From: Mycolicibacterium sphagni
GTDB lineage: Bacteria > Actinomycetota > Actinomycetes > Mycobacteriales > Mycobacteriaceae
Reading direction: 5' to 3'
NCBI RefSeq assembly: GCF_002250655.1
Contig: NZ_NOZR01000003.1
Span: forward strand, 186,001 to 250,000
Length of the DNA stretch: 64,000 nucleotides
Part shown: positions 16,500 to 24,353 of the stretch, piece after piece
Position numbering within the stretch: the stretch's first letter is position 1
How the letters are laid out: each line of letters begins with the position of its first letter
Translations under genes and position numbers: made by a program
Notes under the pieces: model-generated
Database searches by the model: none
Seen by the model: only the letters and a program-made list of their open reading frames with translations
Told to the model about the DNA's origin: nothing

Positions 16500-17933
16500 G
16501 TGACGACCTTTTTGCAGCACCTACAGTCGCAGTCCAATACGACGCGCACCGAAAACGGCGACAAGGCCCACAAGTCTTCGCTTGATCCGGTGGTGGATTA
16601 CTTCAGCCTGGCGGGCGCTATGCGTTCGCGGGCCGGGGATACCGCTGACCTCTTTGAGGCGGCATACCGTAGCGACCCCCTGGCGGCGACTAGGGCGCTT
16701 TTCTACCTCCGGGACATCCGTGGGGGCCAGGGCGAGCGTGACGTGTTCTACGCGGGCCTCAAGCGCCTTTTCCAGCTGTCCCCGGAGAAGTTCGCCCGGA
16801 ACCTCACTCATGTCCCGTTCTATGGCCGCTGGGATGACCTGTTCATCTTCGGCGCTGAGGTTCCCGCGTCGGTGGCGGCGCTAATCAATCAGCAGTGGGC
16901 GTTGGACGTGGACGGCTACGAGCAGGGCGGCCAGGTGTCACTGTTGGCTAAGTGGCTGCCGTCGCAGAAGACAGGTTCGGTCAATCCGCTGCGTCGTCAG
17001 CTGGCGATCAACGTTCGTGAGGCTCTTGGCTTGTCGCAGCGGGAGTACCGGCAGACCCTTAGCGCGCTTAGGGGTCGGATCGGCCTGGTGGAGCACGACA
17101 TGTCGGAGCGCACCTACGAGCACATCGACTACTCGCGGCTCCCGGCCCAGGCGCACCGTAAGCACGTTAAGGCGTTCCGCCGCAACGACAATGAGCGCTA
17201 TCAGGCGTTCCTTGATTCGGTGGAGCGCGGCGAGGCGAAGGTGAACACGTCGACCCTGTATCCGTATGAGCTGTTTGACCTGGTGCAGACCGACGCTAAG
17301 GCGGCGGACGTGCTGTGGAAGAACCTGCCGGATTACACGCGGCCCGGCCAGGATGCCCTTGTGCTGCCTGACGTGTCGGGTTCGATGTGGGGCCGTCCCA
17401 TGTCGGTGTCGGTGTCGCTGGCTCTGTACTTCGCTGAGCGCAACACGGGTCCGTACAAGGGCTACTTCCTGTCGTTCGATACGACGCCCAAGCTGGTTAA
17501 GGTGCCGGAGAGCGGGGGCTTGGCGTCCAAGCTGTCCGCGATTGAGTACCACACGCGCAACTGTGGGTCCACGAACCTTGAGGCGGCGTTTGACGCGATC
17601 CTTAAGGCGGGCGTGGCGTCGGGGACGGTGCCGAAGGTGCTCTACATCGTGTCGGACATGCAGTTCAACTCGGCTCTGAACCATGCTGACGCGTCGGTTT
17701 TCGAGTCGGCCAAGTTGTCGTTTAACGAGGTTGGTTTGGAGTTGCCGCACGTCGTGTTCTGGAATGTGAATGCGCGGCACGATCAGCTTCCGGCGACGAT
17801 CATGGATGGCAATGTGACGTTGGTGTCTGGTTTGGCGGCTACGACGTTCAGCATGGCGGTGGAGGGTAAGTCCCCCCGCGAGCTGGTGGATAGCGTGCTG
17901 AACAGTGAGCGGTACGCCCAGATCACTCTCTGA
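16500..17933 (+). CDS. DUF2828/TROVE-like VWA-domain protein
   Basis: 477 aa, GTG start with GAGAAAGAG upstream. N-terminal helical-repeat half contains ALFYLRDIRGGQGERDVFY, characteristic of DUF2828, a family related to TROVE (Ro60) RNA-binding proteins. The C-terminal half is a von Willebrand A domain with an intact MIDAS: DVSGSM (Asp291, Ser293, Ser295), STN (357-359) and SD386. By analogy it may bind structured RNA; three RNA hairpins and a permuted tRNA lie just downstream. VWA proteins often pair with MoxR ATPases, and one is encoded at 49686-50903. Strong terminator follows. Confidence 0.85.
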   Translation: MTTFLQHLQSQSNTTRTENGDKAHKSSLDPVVDYFSLAGAMRSRAGDTADLFEAAYRSDPLAATRALFYLRDIRGGQGERDVFYAGLKRLFQLSPEKFARNLTHVPFYGRWDDLFIFGAEVPASVAALINQQWALDVDGYEQGGQVSLLAKWLPSQKTGSVNPLRRQLAINVREALGLSQREYRQTLSALRGRIGLVEHDMSERTYEHIDYSRLPAQAHRKHVKAFRRNDNERYQAFLDSVERGEAKVNTSTLYPYELFDLVQTDAKAADVLWKNLPDYTRPGQDALVLPDVSGSMWGRPMSVSVSLALYFAERNTGPYKGYFLSFDTTPKLVKVPESGGLASKLSAIEYHTRNCGSTNLEAAFDAILKAGVASGTVPKVLYIVSDMQFNSALNHADASVFESAKLSFNEVGLELPHVVFWNVNARHDQLPATIMDGNVTLVSGLAATTFSMAVEGKSPRELVDSVLNSERYAQITL

Positions 17934-17937
17934 GCTG

Positions 17938-17987
17938 GGACGGAAGCAAGGTGATAAGGGAAAGGCTTTGCTTCCGTCCTATTATTT
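17938..17987 (+). terminator. Intrinsic terminator after the TROVE-like gene
   Basis: A 12-bp stem (GGACGGAAGCAA with TTGCTTCCGTCC) followed by TATTATTT. Confidence 0.8.
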
Positions 17988-18024
17988 CTGTATTCGCCTT
18001 TTGGTGAGTATGGTTAGAAACAAG

Positions 18025-18283
18025 TGGACGCTTACAGCAATTACAACTGTTTGCATACAACAAAAAACAGCGTCCAGATAGCTTGTGGACCCCCACAGCA
18101 ATAAAATTCTTCCACTGATAAATGGCGAGGTAGCGGGTTCGACTCCCGCAGCTCTTACGGTTTTCACCGTAAGGGTTTAGCTCATCGGCTAGAGCGCGTA
18201 TAGAAAAAACAGGGGTCCAGTAAGCGGTGTGGACACGCACAGCAATCACATACCTTTCAATTGGTGAAAATAAACTGTGTCCA
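18025..18283 (+). repeat. Three tandem related RNA hairpins
   Basis: Units at 18025-18076, 18086-18219 and 18230-18283. Each opens with TGGAC plus 2-3 variable bases and closes with the complementary GTCCA (stems TGGACGC, TGGACCCC and TGGACAC). The variable bases co-vary across the stem, so base pairing is selected. Each carries ACAGCAAT just inside the 5' strand, and the first two carry AAAAAACA before the 3' strand. Unit 2 contains the permuted tRNA-Ile. The stretch 17934-18355 holds no protein gene. Confidence 0.65.
18115..18201 (+). tRNA. Circularly permuted tRNA-Ile(GAT) candidate
   Basis: The 3' part comes first: anticodon loop CTGATAA (18115-18121, anticodon GAT), stem ATG(G)CG with one bulged G, variable loop AGGTA, T-arm GCGGG-TTCGACT-CCCGC, acceptor AGCTCTT (18150-18156), A73. 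A 13-nt spacer follows. Then the 5' part: acceptor AAGGGTT (18171-18177), TA, D-arm GCTC-ATCGGCTA-GAGC, G26 and stem CGTAT (18197-18201). The 5' part is exactly positions 1-31 of standard numbering. The acceptor pairs 7/7 (two G-U) and the spacer extends that helix by ACGGT/ACCGT with a TTTC loop. Leader TTCT and trailer AGAA also pair. CCA is not encoded. Expression and processing are unproven. Confidence 0.65.
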
Positions 18284-18298
18284 GCAATACCGTGCTTT

Positions 18299-18336
18299 AG
18301 CCCCCCGCCATATCACTACTTGCGGGGGGCTTTCGT
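18299..18336 (+). terminator. Intrinsic terminator
   Basis: CCCCCCGC (18301-18308) pairs with GCGGGGGG (18322-18329), followed by CTTTCGTTT. Ends transcription of the hairpin/permuted tRNA region. Confidence 0.75.
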
Positions 18337-18355
18337 TTGCCCATGAGAGGAAATC

Positions 18356-18478
18356 ATGCCAGGACCAATGTCCGCGCCTAACGGAAACGCCCTGATCACC
18401 CGCGATCCAGAGGCGCGTAAGAAAGCCGGTCGCACCGGCAAGACCGAGAAAACCCGCGCTAAGGGGGCCAGTAAGTGA
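18356..18478 (+). CDS. Small basic protein (40 aa)
   Basis: ATG at 18356 with GAGAGG 8 nt upstream; stop overlaps the next GTG. The peptide is Lys/Arg-rich (EARKKAGRTGKTEKTRAKGA). Likely nucleic-acid associated by charge alone; no family recognised. Confidence 0.65.
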   Translation: MPGPMSAPNGNALITRDPEARKKAGRTGKTEKTRAKGASK

Positions 18479-18825
18479 AAGCTCTAGCTGTTGCAGTTGC
18501 CGCCGTCGCGGCGCTCACCATGTCTGCCTGTGCAACGCAGAATCAGCACTGGGAGAAGAACTGCACCGTCACCGCTAAGACGATCCTCACGGATGTCTCC
18601 GGCGATAAGAACAGCACGTCCACTACCCGCACTAAGCGGGTGGACACCAGCTGCGGTTCGTACAACGTTGAGGATGCCTGGGAAGTTGGGTCGTTCAATT
18701 CGTGGGACCTCTGGGGGAAGCTGCAAGAGGGCAAGGTCTACGACTTGAAGGTCGGCGGCATCCGCAACGGATTCTTCTCGATGTTCCAGACCGTGATTGA
18801 CGTTAAGCCGGTGGGTCATGCTTAG
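18475..18825 (+). CDS. Small lipoprotein
   Basis: 116 aa, GTG start overlapping the preceding stop. Signal peptide with lipobox LTMSAC. The mature part has paired cysteines (EKNCTVTAK ... RVDTSCGSY) and a beta-rich body, resembling other phage and host small lipoproteins. Probably surface exposed. Confidence 0.75.
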   Translation: MKALAVAVAAVAALTMSACATQNQHWEKNCTVTAKTILTDVSGDKNSTSTTRTKRVDTSCGSYNVEDAWEVGSFNSWDLWGKLQEGKVYDLKVGGIRNGFFSMFQTVIDVKPVGHA

Positions 18826-19069
18826 CGTCCGTGAGGCTGTCGCCAAGTTCTTTGAGGCTCAGGCCGTAGAGCGGGGCGAGGAACCGGACGCCGACAAGTT
18901 CTATCCGAAGCCGAATCGGGCACGTATCCGTGCTTACCGGTTCGGTAGGACGGGTGAGCCGAAGCCCAAGCGGTCGCGTATCCAGAGGGGTGTTACGCGG
19001 CAACCTGCGGCCCGTGGCGTGGTTGTGACTCACGGCATGGTGGGCGCTATTTCCAAGTATGGGGGATAG
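18818..19069 (+). CDS. Hypothetical basic protein
   Basis: 83 aa, ATG at 18818 overlapping the lipoprotein stop. N-terminus SVREAVAKFFEAQAVERGEE then an Arg/Lys/Pro-rich segment. No motif recognised. Confidence 0.6.
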   Translation: MLSVREAVAKFFEAQAVERGEEPDADKFYPKPNRARIRAYRFGRTGEPKPKRSRIQRGVTRQPAARGVVVTHGMVGAISKYGG

Positions 19070-19071
19070 CA

Positions 19072-19212
19072 ATGGCGCTGCTGTTTATCGCGGCAGTTAT
19101 CGCGTCATGCGTAGCTTACGTTTTTGGGCTGCCGTGGTACGTGCTGCTGACCATTTGGCTCGCGTTTGGCGCGGGCTACGCCTACGGAGGTGGTTTCTTT
19201 GAGCTTCGTTAG
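19072..19212 (+). CDS. Small two-helix membrane protein (46 aa)
   Basis: ATG with GGGGGAT upstream. Two hydrophobic stretches (LLFIAAVIASCVAYVFGL and WYVLLTIWLAFGAGYAYGG). Overlaps the next gene's TTG by 14 nt. Holin-like topology but no supporting context. Confidence 0.55.
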   Translation: MALLFIAAVIASCVAYVFGLPWYVLLTIWLAFGAGYAYGGGFFELR

Positions 19213-19378
19213 TGAAATCAAGGTTAAGGACGACTACGTTCACCGGGTCCTGGAATCGGACCGTGAGCCGGTTGTCGGTCGAATCGGGACGCTAACTGTG
19301 GTCACCGATAAGCAATATGTCGTGTACGCGCCGGGTTACTGGCAGAGCTACAGCGTTAGGGAAAAAGCAAATGGCTAA
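19199..19378 (+). CDS. Hypothetical small protein (59 aa)
   Basis: TTG start with a strong GGAGG site. Beta-rich (GRIGTLTVVTDKQYVVYAPG). No family recognised. Confidence 0.6.
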   Translation: MSFVSEIKVKDDYVHRVLESDREPVVGRIGTLTVVTDKQYVVYAPGYWQSYSVREKANG

Positions 19379-19571
19379 GTTCGGCACTGTTTGGCGTAAG
19401 GATTACACAACCTGCGGGTGTGCGGCGTTGCCCTGTTTTGACATGTATATCAAGACGATTGACGGCTGGCTGTGTGTTGACCAGCACGGCTCTCAGGGCA
19501 TCGTGACCGATAAGCCGTGGAAGCGCGCAGACGGATTCGTTCGTTTCCCTCCTAAGGTTAGCGAGGAATAA
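19371..19571 (+). CDS. Hypothetical Cys-rich small protein (66 aa)
   Basis: ATG overlapping the previous stop. TTCGCAALPCFDMYIKTIDG and WLCVDQHG carry four cysteines that could bind metal. Its stop (19569-19571) is in the same frame as the nuclease that follows; the codons between look coding but lack a start. Confidence 0.6.
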   Translation: MAKFGTVWRKDYTTCGCAALPCFDMYIKTIDGWLCVDQHGSQGIVTDKPWKRADGFVRFPPKVSEE

Positions 19572-19652
19572 GTCACTGACTATCAAGTAAAGCGCGACTA
19601 CTGGGACCGGCCCATCGTCTTCCCCCCGGACTATGAATATCCGGACGGGAAG

Positions 19653-20555
19653 ATGCCGGGCGAATGGCGAGAGGGTAGGGGCCGTGACGGAAAGTTCAAA
19701 CGCTGGTGGTACACCAACGTCGGCAAAGGCTACAGCCGCGCGTCCGGTGCTGGCAAAGGGCTCGACACCAAAGACGGCCTTATCGACTGGGCGGCCTGTC
19801 AAGCAGCAGTCGGCATCCTCTTGGACGCCGCCGCGCGCTCAGAGGTCTCAACGCTTATCAATGAGTACGACGCCGATCCCTGGTACAAAGGCGACGACGG
19901 CGGCACCCGCTCCGGAAAAGAGCGGCTTAAAGCAGCTGTTGAGAAAGCCCGTAACACTGCCGGGCAACATACTGCTAGCTCTACTGGCACTGAGTTTCAT
20001 AAGCTGGGCGAGCTACGCAATAAAGGCGAAACGCCACGCGTCGTTCAGGACCACCTAAAGGAACCGCTTAAGCAGTACGACCGCGCGGTTGAACCGATTG
20101 AGTTCCTTGAGCAGGAAATGCTCATTGTGAACGATCCTCTGGAGTTGTGTGGTTCGGTCGACTATCTGATGGGGTTGCCGCCGGGCATCACTACGCCGGA
20201 TGGCGAGTACCACGATGAGTCGTTGGTGGTGGTGGGCGACCTTAAGACGGGTCGCTGGGACGCTAAGCGTCCAATGAGTGTGACGTGCCAGCTGTGCGCG
20301 TATGGCACTGGTGTGCGCTATGACCAGGAAACGAATACTCGTACTCCGTTGCATCCCCGCATTAATAACAAGTGGGGCGTCATGGTGCATTTCCCGATTA
20401 TGACTAAAAACCCTCAGGTCAAGTTCTATTGGGTGGACTTGACGTTGGGTCTTAAGGCGTCCGTTTTGGCTAAAGAGGTTGAGGCTATGCGGCGCGTTTT
20501 CAACAGTAAGGATTCTGAACTTAAGGAGTTGGACCTTGACCGCTTCCAGTGGTAG
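19653..20555 (+). CDS. RecB/Cas4-like PD-(D/E)XK exonuclease
   Basis: 300 aa from the ATG at 19653. The nuclease core is ELCGSVDYL (metal-binding Asp), VVGDLKTGRW (D-x-K) and SVTCQLCAYG (QxxxY-like helix). Expected to resect double-strand ends and feed the ERF annealase at 20875. The 27 codons upstream in frame (DYWDRPIVFPPDYEYPDG) look coding but begin right after a stop with no ATG/GTG/TTG, so the true N-terminus is uncertain. Confidence 0.8.
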   Translation: MPGEWREGRGRDGKFKRWWYTNVGKGYSRASGAGKGLDTKDGLIDWAACQAAVGILLDAAARSEVSTLINEYDADPWYKGDDGGTRSGKERLKAAVEKARNTAGQHTASSTGTEFHKLGELRNKGETPRVVQDHLKEPLKQYDRAVEPIEFLEQEMLIVNDPLELCGSVDYLMGLPPGITTPDGEYHDESLVVVGDLKTGRWDAKRPMSVTCQLCAYGTGVRYDQETNTRTPLHPRINNKWGVMVHFPIMTKNPQVKFYWVDLTLGLKASVLAKEVEAMRRVFNSKDSELKELDLDRFQW

Positions 20556-20874
20556 CACTATCGCCCGTGCGCGGGCGCTTCCGGAAACTAGCCGGGCGGC
20601 TTTCGCCTCTGTGACCCGTAAGGGGTTGCGTGATTCGCAGTTGCGTGTTCTGCGGACGCTGGGGAATCTGCGTAATGGTGGCACCGATGTTGATATCGCT
20701 CGCGCGTATCACGATTCGGGGTTGGCTGATCTGTTCCCGCAGACCCCTTCGGGGTTGCGTACTCGTCGCCGCGAGCTGGCGGACGCGGGCCTGGTCGTTG
20801 ATTCGGGCAAGCGTAAGCGTTTGCACACGGGCCGCAACGCGATTGTGTGGTCCAAGGTTCGGAACGGGGTTTAA
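20536..20874 (+). CDS. Winged-helix DNA-binding protein
   Basis: 112 aa, TTG at 20536 with AAGGAG upstream, overlapping the nuclease 3' end. LRTLGNLRNGGTDVDIARAY ... TRRRELADAGLVVDSGKRK is a winged-helix pattern. Sits between nuclease and annealase, so a role in recombination control is plausible. Confidence 0.7.
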   Translation: MTASSGSTIARARALPETSRAAFASVTRKGLRDSQLRVLRTLGNLRNGGTDVDIARAYHDSGLADLFPQTPSGLRTRRRELADAGLVVDSGKRKRLHTGRNAIVWSKVRNGV

Positions 20875-21576
20875 TTGGCTGCCCCTACAGACGAGATGGA
20901 TCAGCCGGAGGTTAAGGCCGCTCCGGCTGGTTCGCCGACCGTTTTCGAGGCGTGGAACGCCGTCATGCGTGACGTGCAGTTCATCAGTAAGAACTCCCGC
21001 AACGAAGCGCAGAAGTTCAACTTCCGTGGCATTGACGCGGTAATGAACGCGGTCGGCCCGGTGCTGCGCGAGCACGGCGTGATTGTTGTGCCGCTGGGCG
21101 CTAAGCACGAAGCGGAGCGCTACACGACCGCTAAGGGCGGGCAGATGTGTAACCGGGTGGTCGAGATGGGCTACCAGGTGTTCGGCCCGCGTGGCGATTC
21201 GTTCACCGGCATTGCGTATGGCGAGGCGGCGGATTCCGGCGACAAGGCGATCACTAAGGCTGAGTCGGTGGCGCTGCGGACGTTCCTGCTGCAATCGCTG
21301 ATGTTGCCTACGGATGATCCGGACCCGGATGCGGAGTCGCATGAGCGGGCGGTGCCGGTCCGGACTCAGGCTGCCGCTCCCGTCGTGACGGGCAATGCGG
21401 ATTCGGTGGCGGCGCGGGAAAAGCTTAAGGCGCTGGCTGGCGCTAAGGGTTGGGCGCTGCCCGCGATTGCCGCGAAGTTCACTGAGAAGAACAACGGAAA
21501 AGAGCTTAAGGACGCCACTAAGGATGAGGTTGAGGCGTTTCAGGTTCTTCTAGAGACAGGGGCGGTTTCCGTCTGA
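20875..21576 (+). CDS. ERF-family single-strand annealing protein
   Basis: 233 aa, TTG start directly after the previous stop. ERF hallmarks: FNFRGIDAVMNAVGPVLREH, GVIVVPLGAKHEAER and YGEAADSGDKAITKAESVAL. The C-terminal third is a linker plus small helical domain. Together with the RecB-like nuclease it forms an exonuclease-annealase recombination pair for phage DNA repair or circularisation. Confidence 0.88.
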   Translation: MAAPTDEMDQPEVKAAPAGSPTVFEAWNAVMRDVQFISKNSRNEAQKFNFRGIDAVMNAVGPVLREHGVIVVPLGAKHEAERYTTAKGGQMCNRVVEMGYQVFGPRGDSFTGIAYGEAADSGDKAITKAESVALRTFLLQSLMLPTDDPDPDAESHERAVPVRTQAAAPVVTGNADSVAAREKLKALAGAKGWALPAIAAKFTEKNNGKELKDATKDEVEAFQVLLETGAVSV

Positions 21577-21827
21577 TGTTCAACAACACGATTGCGGGTG
21601 TGCCGGTCGGCCTCATTGAGGCTCCGGCGCACCTGACTATTCCTTGTGAGCAGTGCTTTGAGGTTGAGGCTGCTTTTGCTGTCGGTTCGTCGGATCACAA
21701 GCTGGTGTGTGAGGCGTGTATGGATTGGGGCGATTCCCGCCGTTGGTGGCATATGGAACCGCGCCAGTCCATTGTGCCTAAGGCTGCGGCTGCTGAGGTT
21801 TATCCCGTGTGGGTGCGGGCTGCGTGA
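21576..21827 (+). CDS. Small zinc-finger protein
   Basis: 83 aa, start overlapping the annealase stop. IPCEQCFEVEAAF ... LVCEACMDW gives a CxxC-CxxC zinc ribbon. Function unknown; recombination cluster context. Confidence 0.65.
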   Translation: MFNNTIAGVPVGLIEAPAHLTIPCEQCFEVEAAFAVGSSDHKLVCEACMDWGDSRRWWHMEPRQSIVPKAAAAEVYPVWVRAA

Positions 21828-21839
21828 ACAGGGGGGCTT

Positions 21840-22205
21840 TTGAGTGAAGTCGAATACAACCCTGTATCCGTAGAGCAGGAAATCTTAGCGACGGTTAACG
21901 ATATCTCAAAGGGTGTTATCACCGCGCGAGATGCCAACGTGGCGAAGCTCGAAACAGAGCGTGCTTACAAACGTGCGTATGCCCGCGCTTTTATGGCGCA
22001 TAAAGGGCCGCAGACTGAGAAGAAAGTTGCGGCCAATATCGTCCCCGAGGTTATGGATGCGGAGGATGCGCGCGATGTGGCGGCTGTTACTTACGAGTAC
22101 GCGAAGGATCAGAACCGGGCGCTGAGTAGCAAGTTGGATGCGATTCGGTCGGTGGGCGCTTCTGTGCGTGAGGCGTACAAGAATGCGGGCAGGGGTGAGT
22201 GGTGA
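21840..22205 (+). CDS. Hypothetical helical protein
   Basis: 121 aa, TTG start with GGGGGG upstream. Long amphipathic helices (ARDANVAKLETERAYKRAYA ... VREAYKNAGRGEW). Similar-looking small proteins accompany recombination genes in actinophages, but I cannot name a family. Confidence 0.65.
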   Translation: MSEVEYNPVSVEQEILATVNDISKGVITARDANVAKLETERAYKRAYARAFMAHKGPQTEKKVAANIVPEVMDAEDARDVAAVTYEYAKDQNRALSSKLDAIRSVGASVREAYKNAGRGEW

Positions 22206-22591
22206 TTACCGCTAGCGATTGGGATGTGCTTGCTGAACAAGCGTGGCATGTTCGGGATCACGCACGCCTTATCGGCAAGACCGCCGTAGGGGCGGCTGTG
22301 CTCTCTCACCGGAAGCATATTCACGTCGGGTGCAATGTTGAGCATAAATACCGCGCGCATGATGTTCACGCGGAGGTTAATGCTCTTACCTCTATGGCTG
22401 CTGCCGGTGACGGTAGGGCTATTGCAGTGGTTATCACTGCGGATCGTGAGAAGTTCACGCCGTGTGGCGGATGTATGGATTGGATCTTTGAGTTGGGCGG
22501 TCCTGACTGCCTGGTGGCGTTTCAGGGCAGGCCATACGACGGATTTACCACTCACCGCGCCGACGAATTGATGCCGCACTATCCCCGGTGA
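22199..22591 (+). CDS. Cytidine/deoxycytidylate deaminase-like
   Basis: 130 aa; GTG at 22199 or 22202, overlapping the previous stop. Zinc-site motifs HAEVNAL and TPCGGCMDW are those of the cytidine deaminase fold, with upstream KTAVGAAVL. Expected to deaminate a cytosine nucleoside or nucleotide for dTTP supply; the free nucleoside versus dCMP cannot be told from sequence. Confidence 0.85.
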   Translation: MVITASDWDVLAEQAWHVRDHARLIGKTAVGAAVLSHRKHIHVGCNVEHKYRAHDVHAEVNALTSMAAAGDGRAIAVVITADREKFTPCGGCMDWIFELGGPDCLVAFQGRPYDGFTTHRADELMPHYPR

Positions 22592-22926
22592 GTGAGCGTG
22601 AATGCCGCCGGGTAACTAAAGAGCGCTGTGAGGGGTTCTGTGAGCGGTGCTGCTACGGCGGCACCCTCACCCTCCACCATCGCAAGAAACGCTCTCAGGG
22701 CGGCTTATGGACGGCTGAAAACTGCGTCCAGTTATGCGGCCACGGTACGGCGGGGTGTCACGGGTGGGTTGAGCACAACCCCAATGCGGCTGCCGCCGAG
22801 GGATGGCATGTGCGGCCTTGGGAGGACCCGGCTGCGATTCCCCTGCTTTGGCGGGGCTCTACATGGGTGCTTCTAACCCCGGAAGGGACTTTTACAGATG
22901 ACGCAGACGTTGGACGCGGCCCGTGA
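22588..22926 (+). CDS. HNH endonuclease-like protein
   Basis: 112 aa, GTG start overlapping the deaminase stop. FCERCCYGGTLTLHHRKKRS then ENCVQLCGHGTAGCHGWVE is an HNH core with the zinc-binding cysteines and catalytic His pair. Free-standing, no intron nearby. Confidence 0.75.
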   Translation: MSERECRRVTKERCEGFCERCCYGGTLTLHHRKKRSQGGLWTAENCVQLCGHGTAGCHGWVEHNPNAAAAEGWHVRPWEDPAAIPLLWRGSTWVLLTPEGTFTDDADVGRGP

Positions 22927-23377
22927 TTGGCTCCGGGACCGGGTAGACGACGGCGAAGAATGCCCTTGCTGCCGCCAGTTCGCAAAGGTCTATAAGCGCA
23001 AACTGAATGCCGGAATGGCGCGAGTCCTAATCGCCATGTACCGAAAGGCCGGTACGGACTGGACCTACCTGCCGCACGTTGACCTTAAGGACGGCGAGAA
23101 GCGCCGCACTGTGGGTCACAGCGGCGAAATGTGCATGACTCGCTACTGGGGGCTTATCGAGGCTTACCCGGACACTAAGCGCGAGGATGGCAGTTCGCGG
23201 GTTGGCTGGTGGCGGCTTACCCCGCTAGGGGTGGAGTTCGTCTTAGGTCGGACGCAGGTCCCGAAGTACGCGCGGGTCTACAGCTCCCGGTGCCTTGGCC
23301 TAACCGGCGATCCGGTGTCTATTACCGACGCGCTGGGAACTAAATTCAACTACGCCGACCTTATGGCTGGCGTATGA
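22898..23377 (+). CDS. Phage DNA-binding protein with zinc site
   Basis: 159 aa. EECPCCRQFAKVYKRKLNAG gives a CxxC pair and MARVLIAMYR ... GWWRLTPLGVEFV suggests a winged helix. It precedes the replication organiser with a 4-nt overlap, so a replication role is plausible. Confidence 0.65.
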   Translation: MTQTLDAARDWLRDRVDDGEECPCCRQFAKVYKRKLNAGMARVLIAMYRKAGTDWTYLPHVDLKDGEKRRTVGHSGEMCMTRYWGLIEAYPDTKREDGSSRVGWWRLTPLGVEFVLGRTQVPKYARVYSSRCLGLTGDPVSITDALGTKFNYADLMAGV

Positions 23378-24051
23378 GCGAGTTCGGGAAGATTCACCGG
23401 AAGTTCTGGGAACACCGGAAAGTCAAGCAATGCAGCAACGGCGCTATCGGCCTATGGGCCAAAGCGAACTCATGGTGCCGGGATAATCGGTCCGCCGGAG
23501 TAATCCCGCTAGACGACGTTCTGCTACTGGGCACCCGCGAGGAAGCCGACGAACTGGTTAACGCCGGGCTCTGGCTTAAGGGTGTTCGGGGTGACCTGCC
23601 GGTAGCGATCTTCAAAGACTACGAGGAATGGAACGATGACGTTGAACCTGATACGGAGGCGGGGAATCTTGTCCGCCGCGTGGTTCCAGCTTCGCACCCT
23701 TCGGTGGTGCGGGCTCAGCTGGTACGCCAAGCATCTTCTCTACTCCGCGAGGGCTTAGACCTCGGAGTTGTCGAGGCCGCGCTAAAGCTCTGGCTCACTA
23801 AGAGCCTGTCACCGTCTCTGTTGCCGTCTTTGGCGTCTGAGGCGATGAAAGATGCGCAGCGTGCAGCCACGCTGAGAAACACGATCAATGAATGCCTTAA
23901 GTCGGGTCAGGTATCTCCGCTTAAGGCATATGGCTTTATCTTCACAGCTCCCGATCCGCCGGATGGTTTGGACGTTGAACAGCGTCGAGCTTTCATGGGT
24001 GGCGCTAAGCGGGACTGGCTGAGGGAACTCAAGGAAAGGGTGGCTGCCTAA
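23374..24051 (+). CDS. Replication organiser / helicase loader-like protein
   Basis: 225 aa. N-terminus GKIHRKFWEHRKVKQCSNGA then IGLWAKANSWCRDNRS has the pattern of phage replisome organisers (helix-turn-helix that recognises the origin). Immediately upstream of the DnaB helicase block. Likely loads DnaB at the phage origin, which is often inside such a gene. Confidence 0.7.
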   Translation: MSEFGKIHRKFWEHRKVKQCSNGAIGLWAKANSWCRDNRSAGVIPLDDVLLLGTREEADELVNAGLWLKGVRGDLPVAIFKDYEEWNDDVEPDTEAGNLVRRVVPASHPSVVRAQLVRQASSLLREGLDLGVVEAALKLWLTKSLSPSLLPSLASEAMKDAQRAATLRNTINECLKSGQVSPLKAYGFIFTAPDPPDGLDVEQRRAFMGGAKRDWLRELKERVAA

Positions 24052-24353
24052 TGGGTGTCGCTTATCCGCGCCGCGATGACGCGGTGTATTACGAGGAATT
24101 TGACGGGTCGCTGGAATCCGCGCAGCGGGTTGCCAACCTGACGGGCCTTAAGGTCAACATCGCCTTATTGCCCGCAGACGGTTACCGCCTTGGCGACACA
24201 GTTCGCATTAAGGAGCTGTCATTCGGTGCCCCAACCAATATCGTTACAGCAGAGGACGTTGTTGTAGCGACGGGCCGCTTGAATAAATCTTTGCGTATCA
24301 CGGTCATGGACCGTTGGACCTTCGCGGAAAAGTTCAGCAAGGATGGCAGTTGA
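24051..24353 (+). CDS. Hypothetical protein between loader and helicase
   Basis: 100 aa, start fused to the previous stop (TAATG). Mixed alpha/beta with AEDVVVATGRLNKSLRITVM; no motif. Overlaps the DnaB start by 4 nt. Confidence 0.65.
   Translation: MGVAYPRRDDAVYYEEFDGSLESAQRVANLTGLKVNIALLPADGYRLGDTVRIKELSFGAPTNIVTAEDVVVATGRLNKSLRITVMDRWTFAEKFSKDGS

Noticed and set aside
18025..18283. CRISPR array
   Set aside because: Units are hairpins with co-varying stems and unequal length, not identical repeats with spacers.
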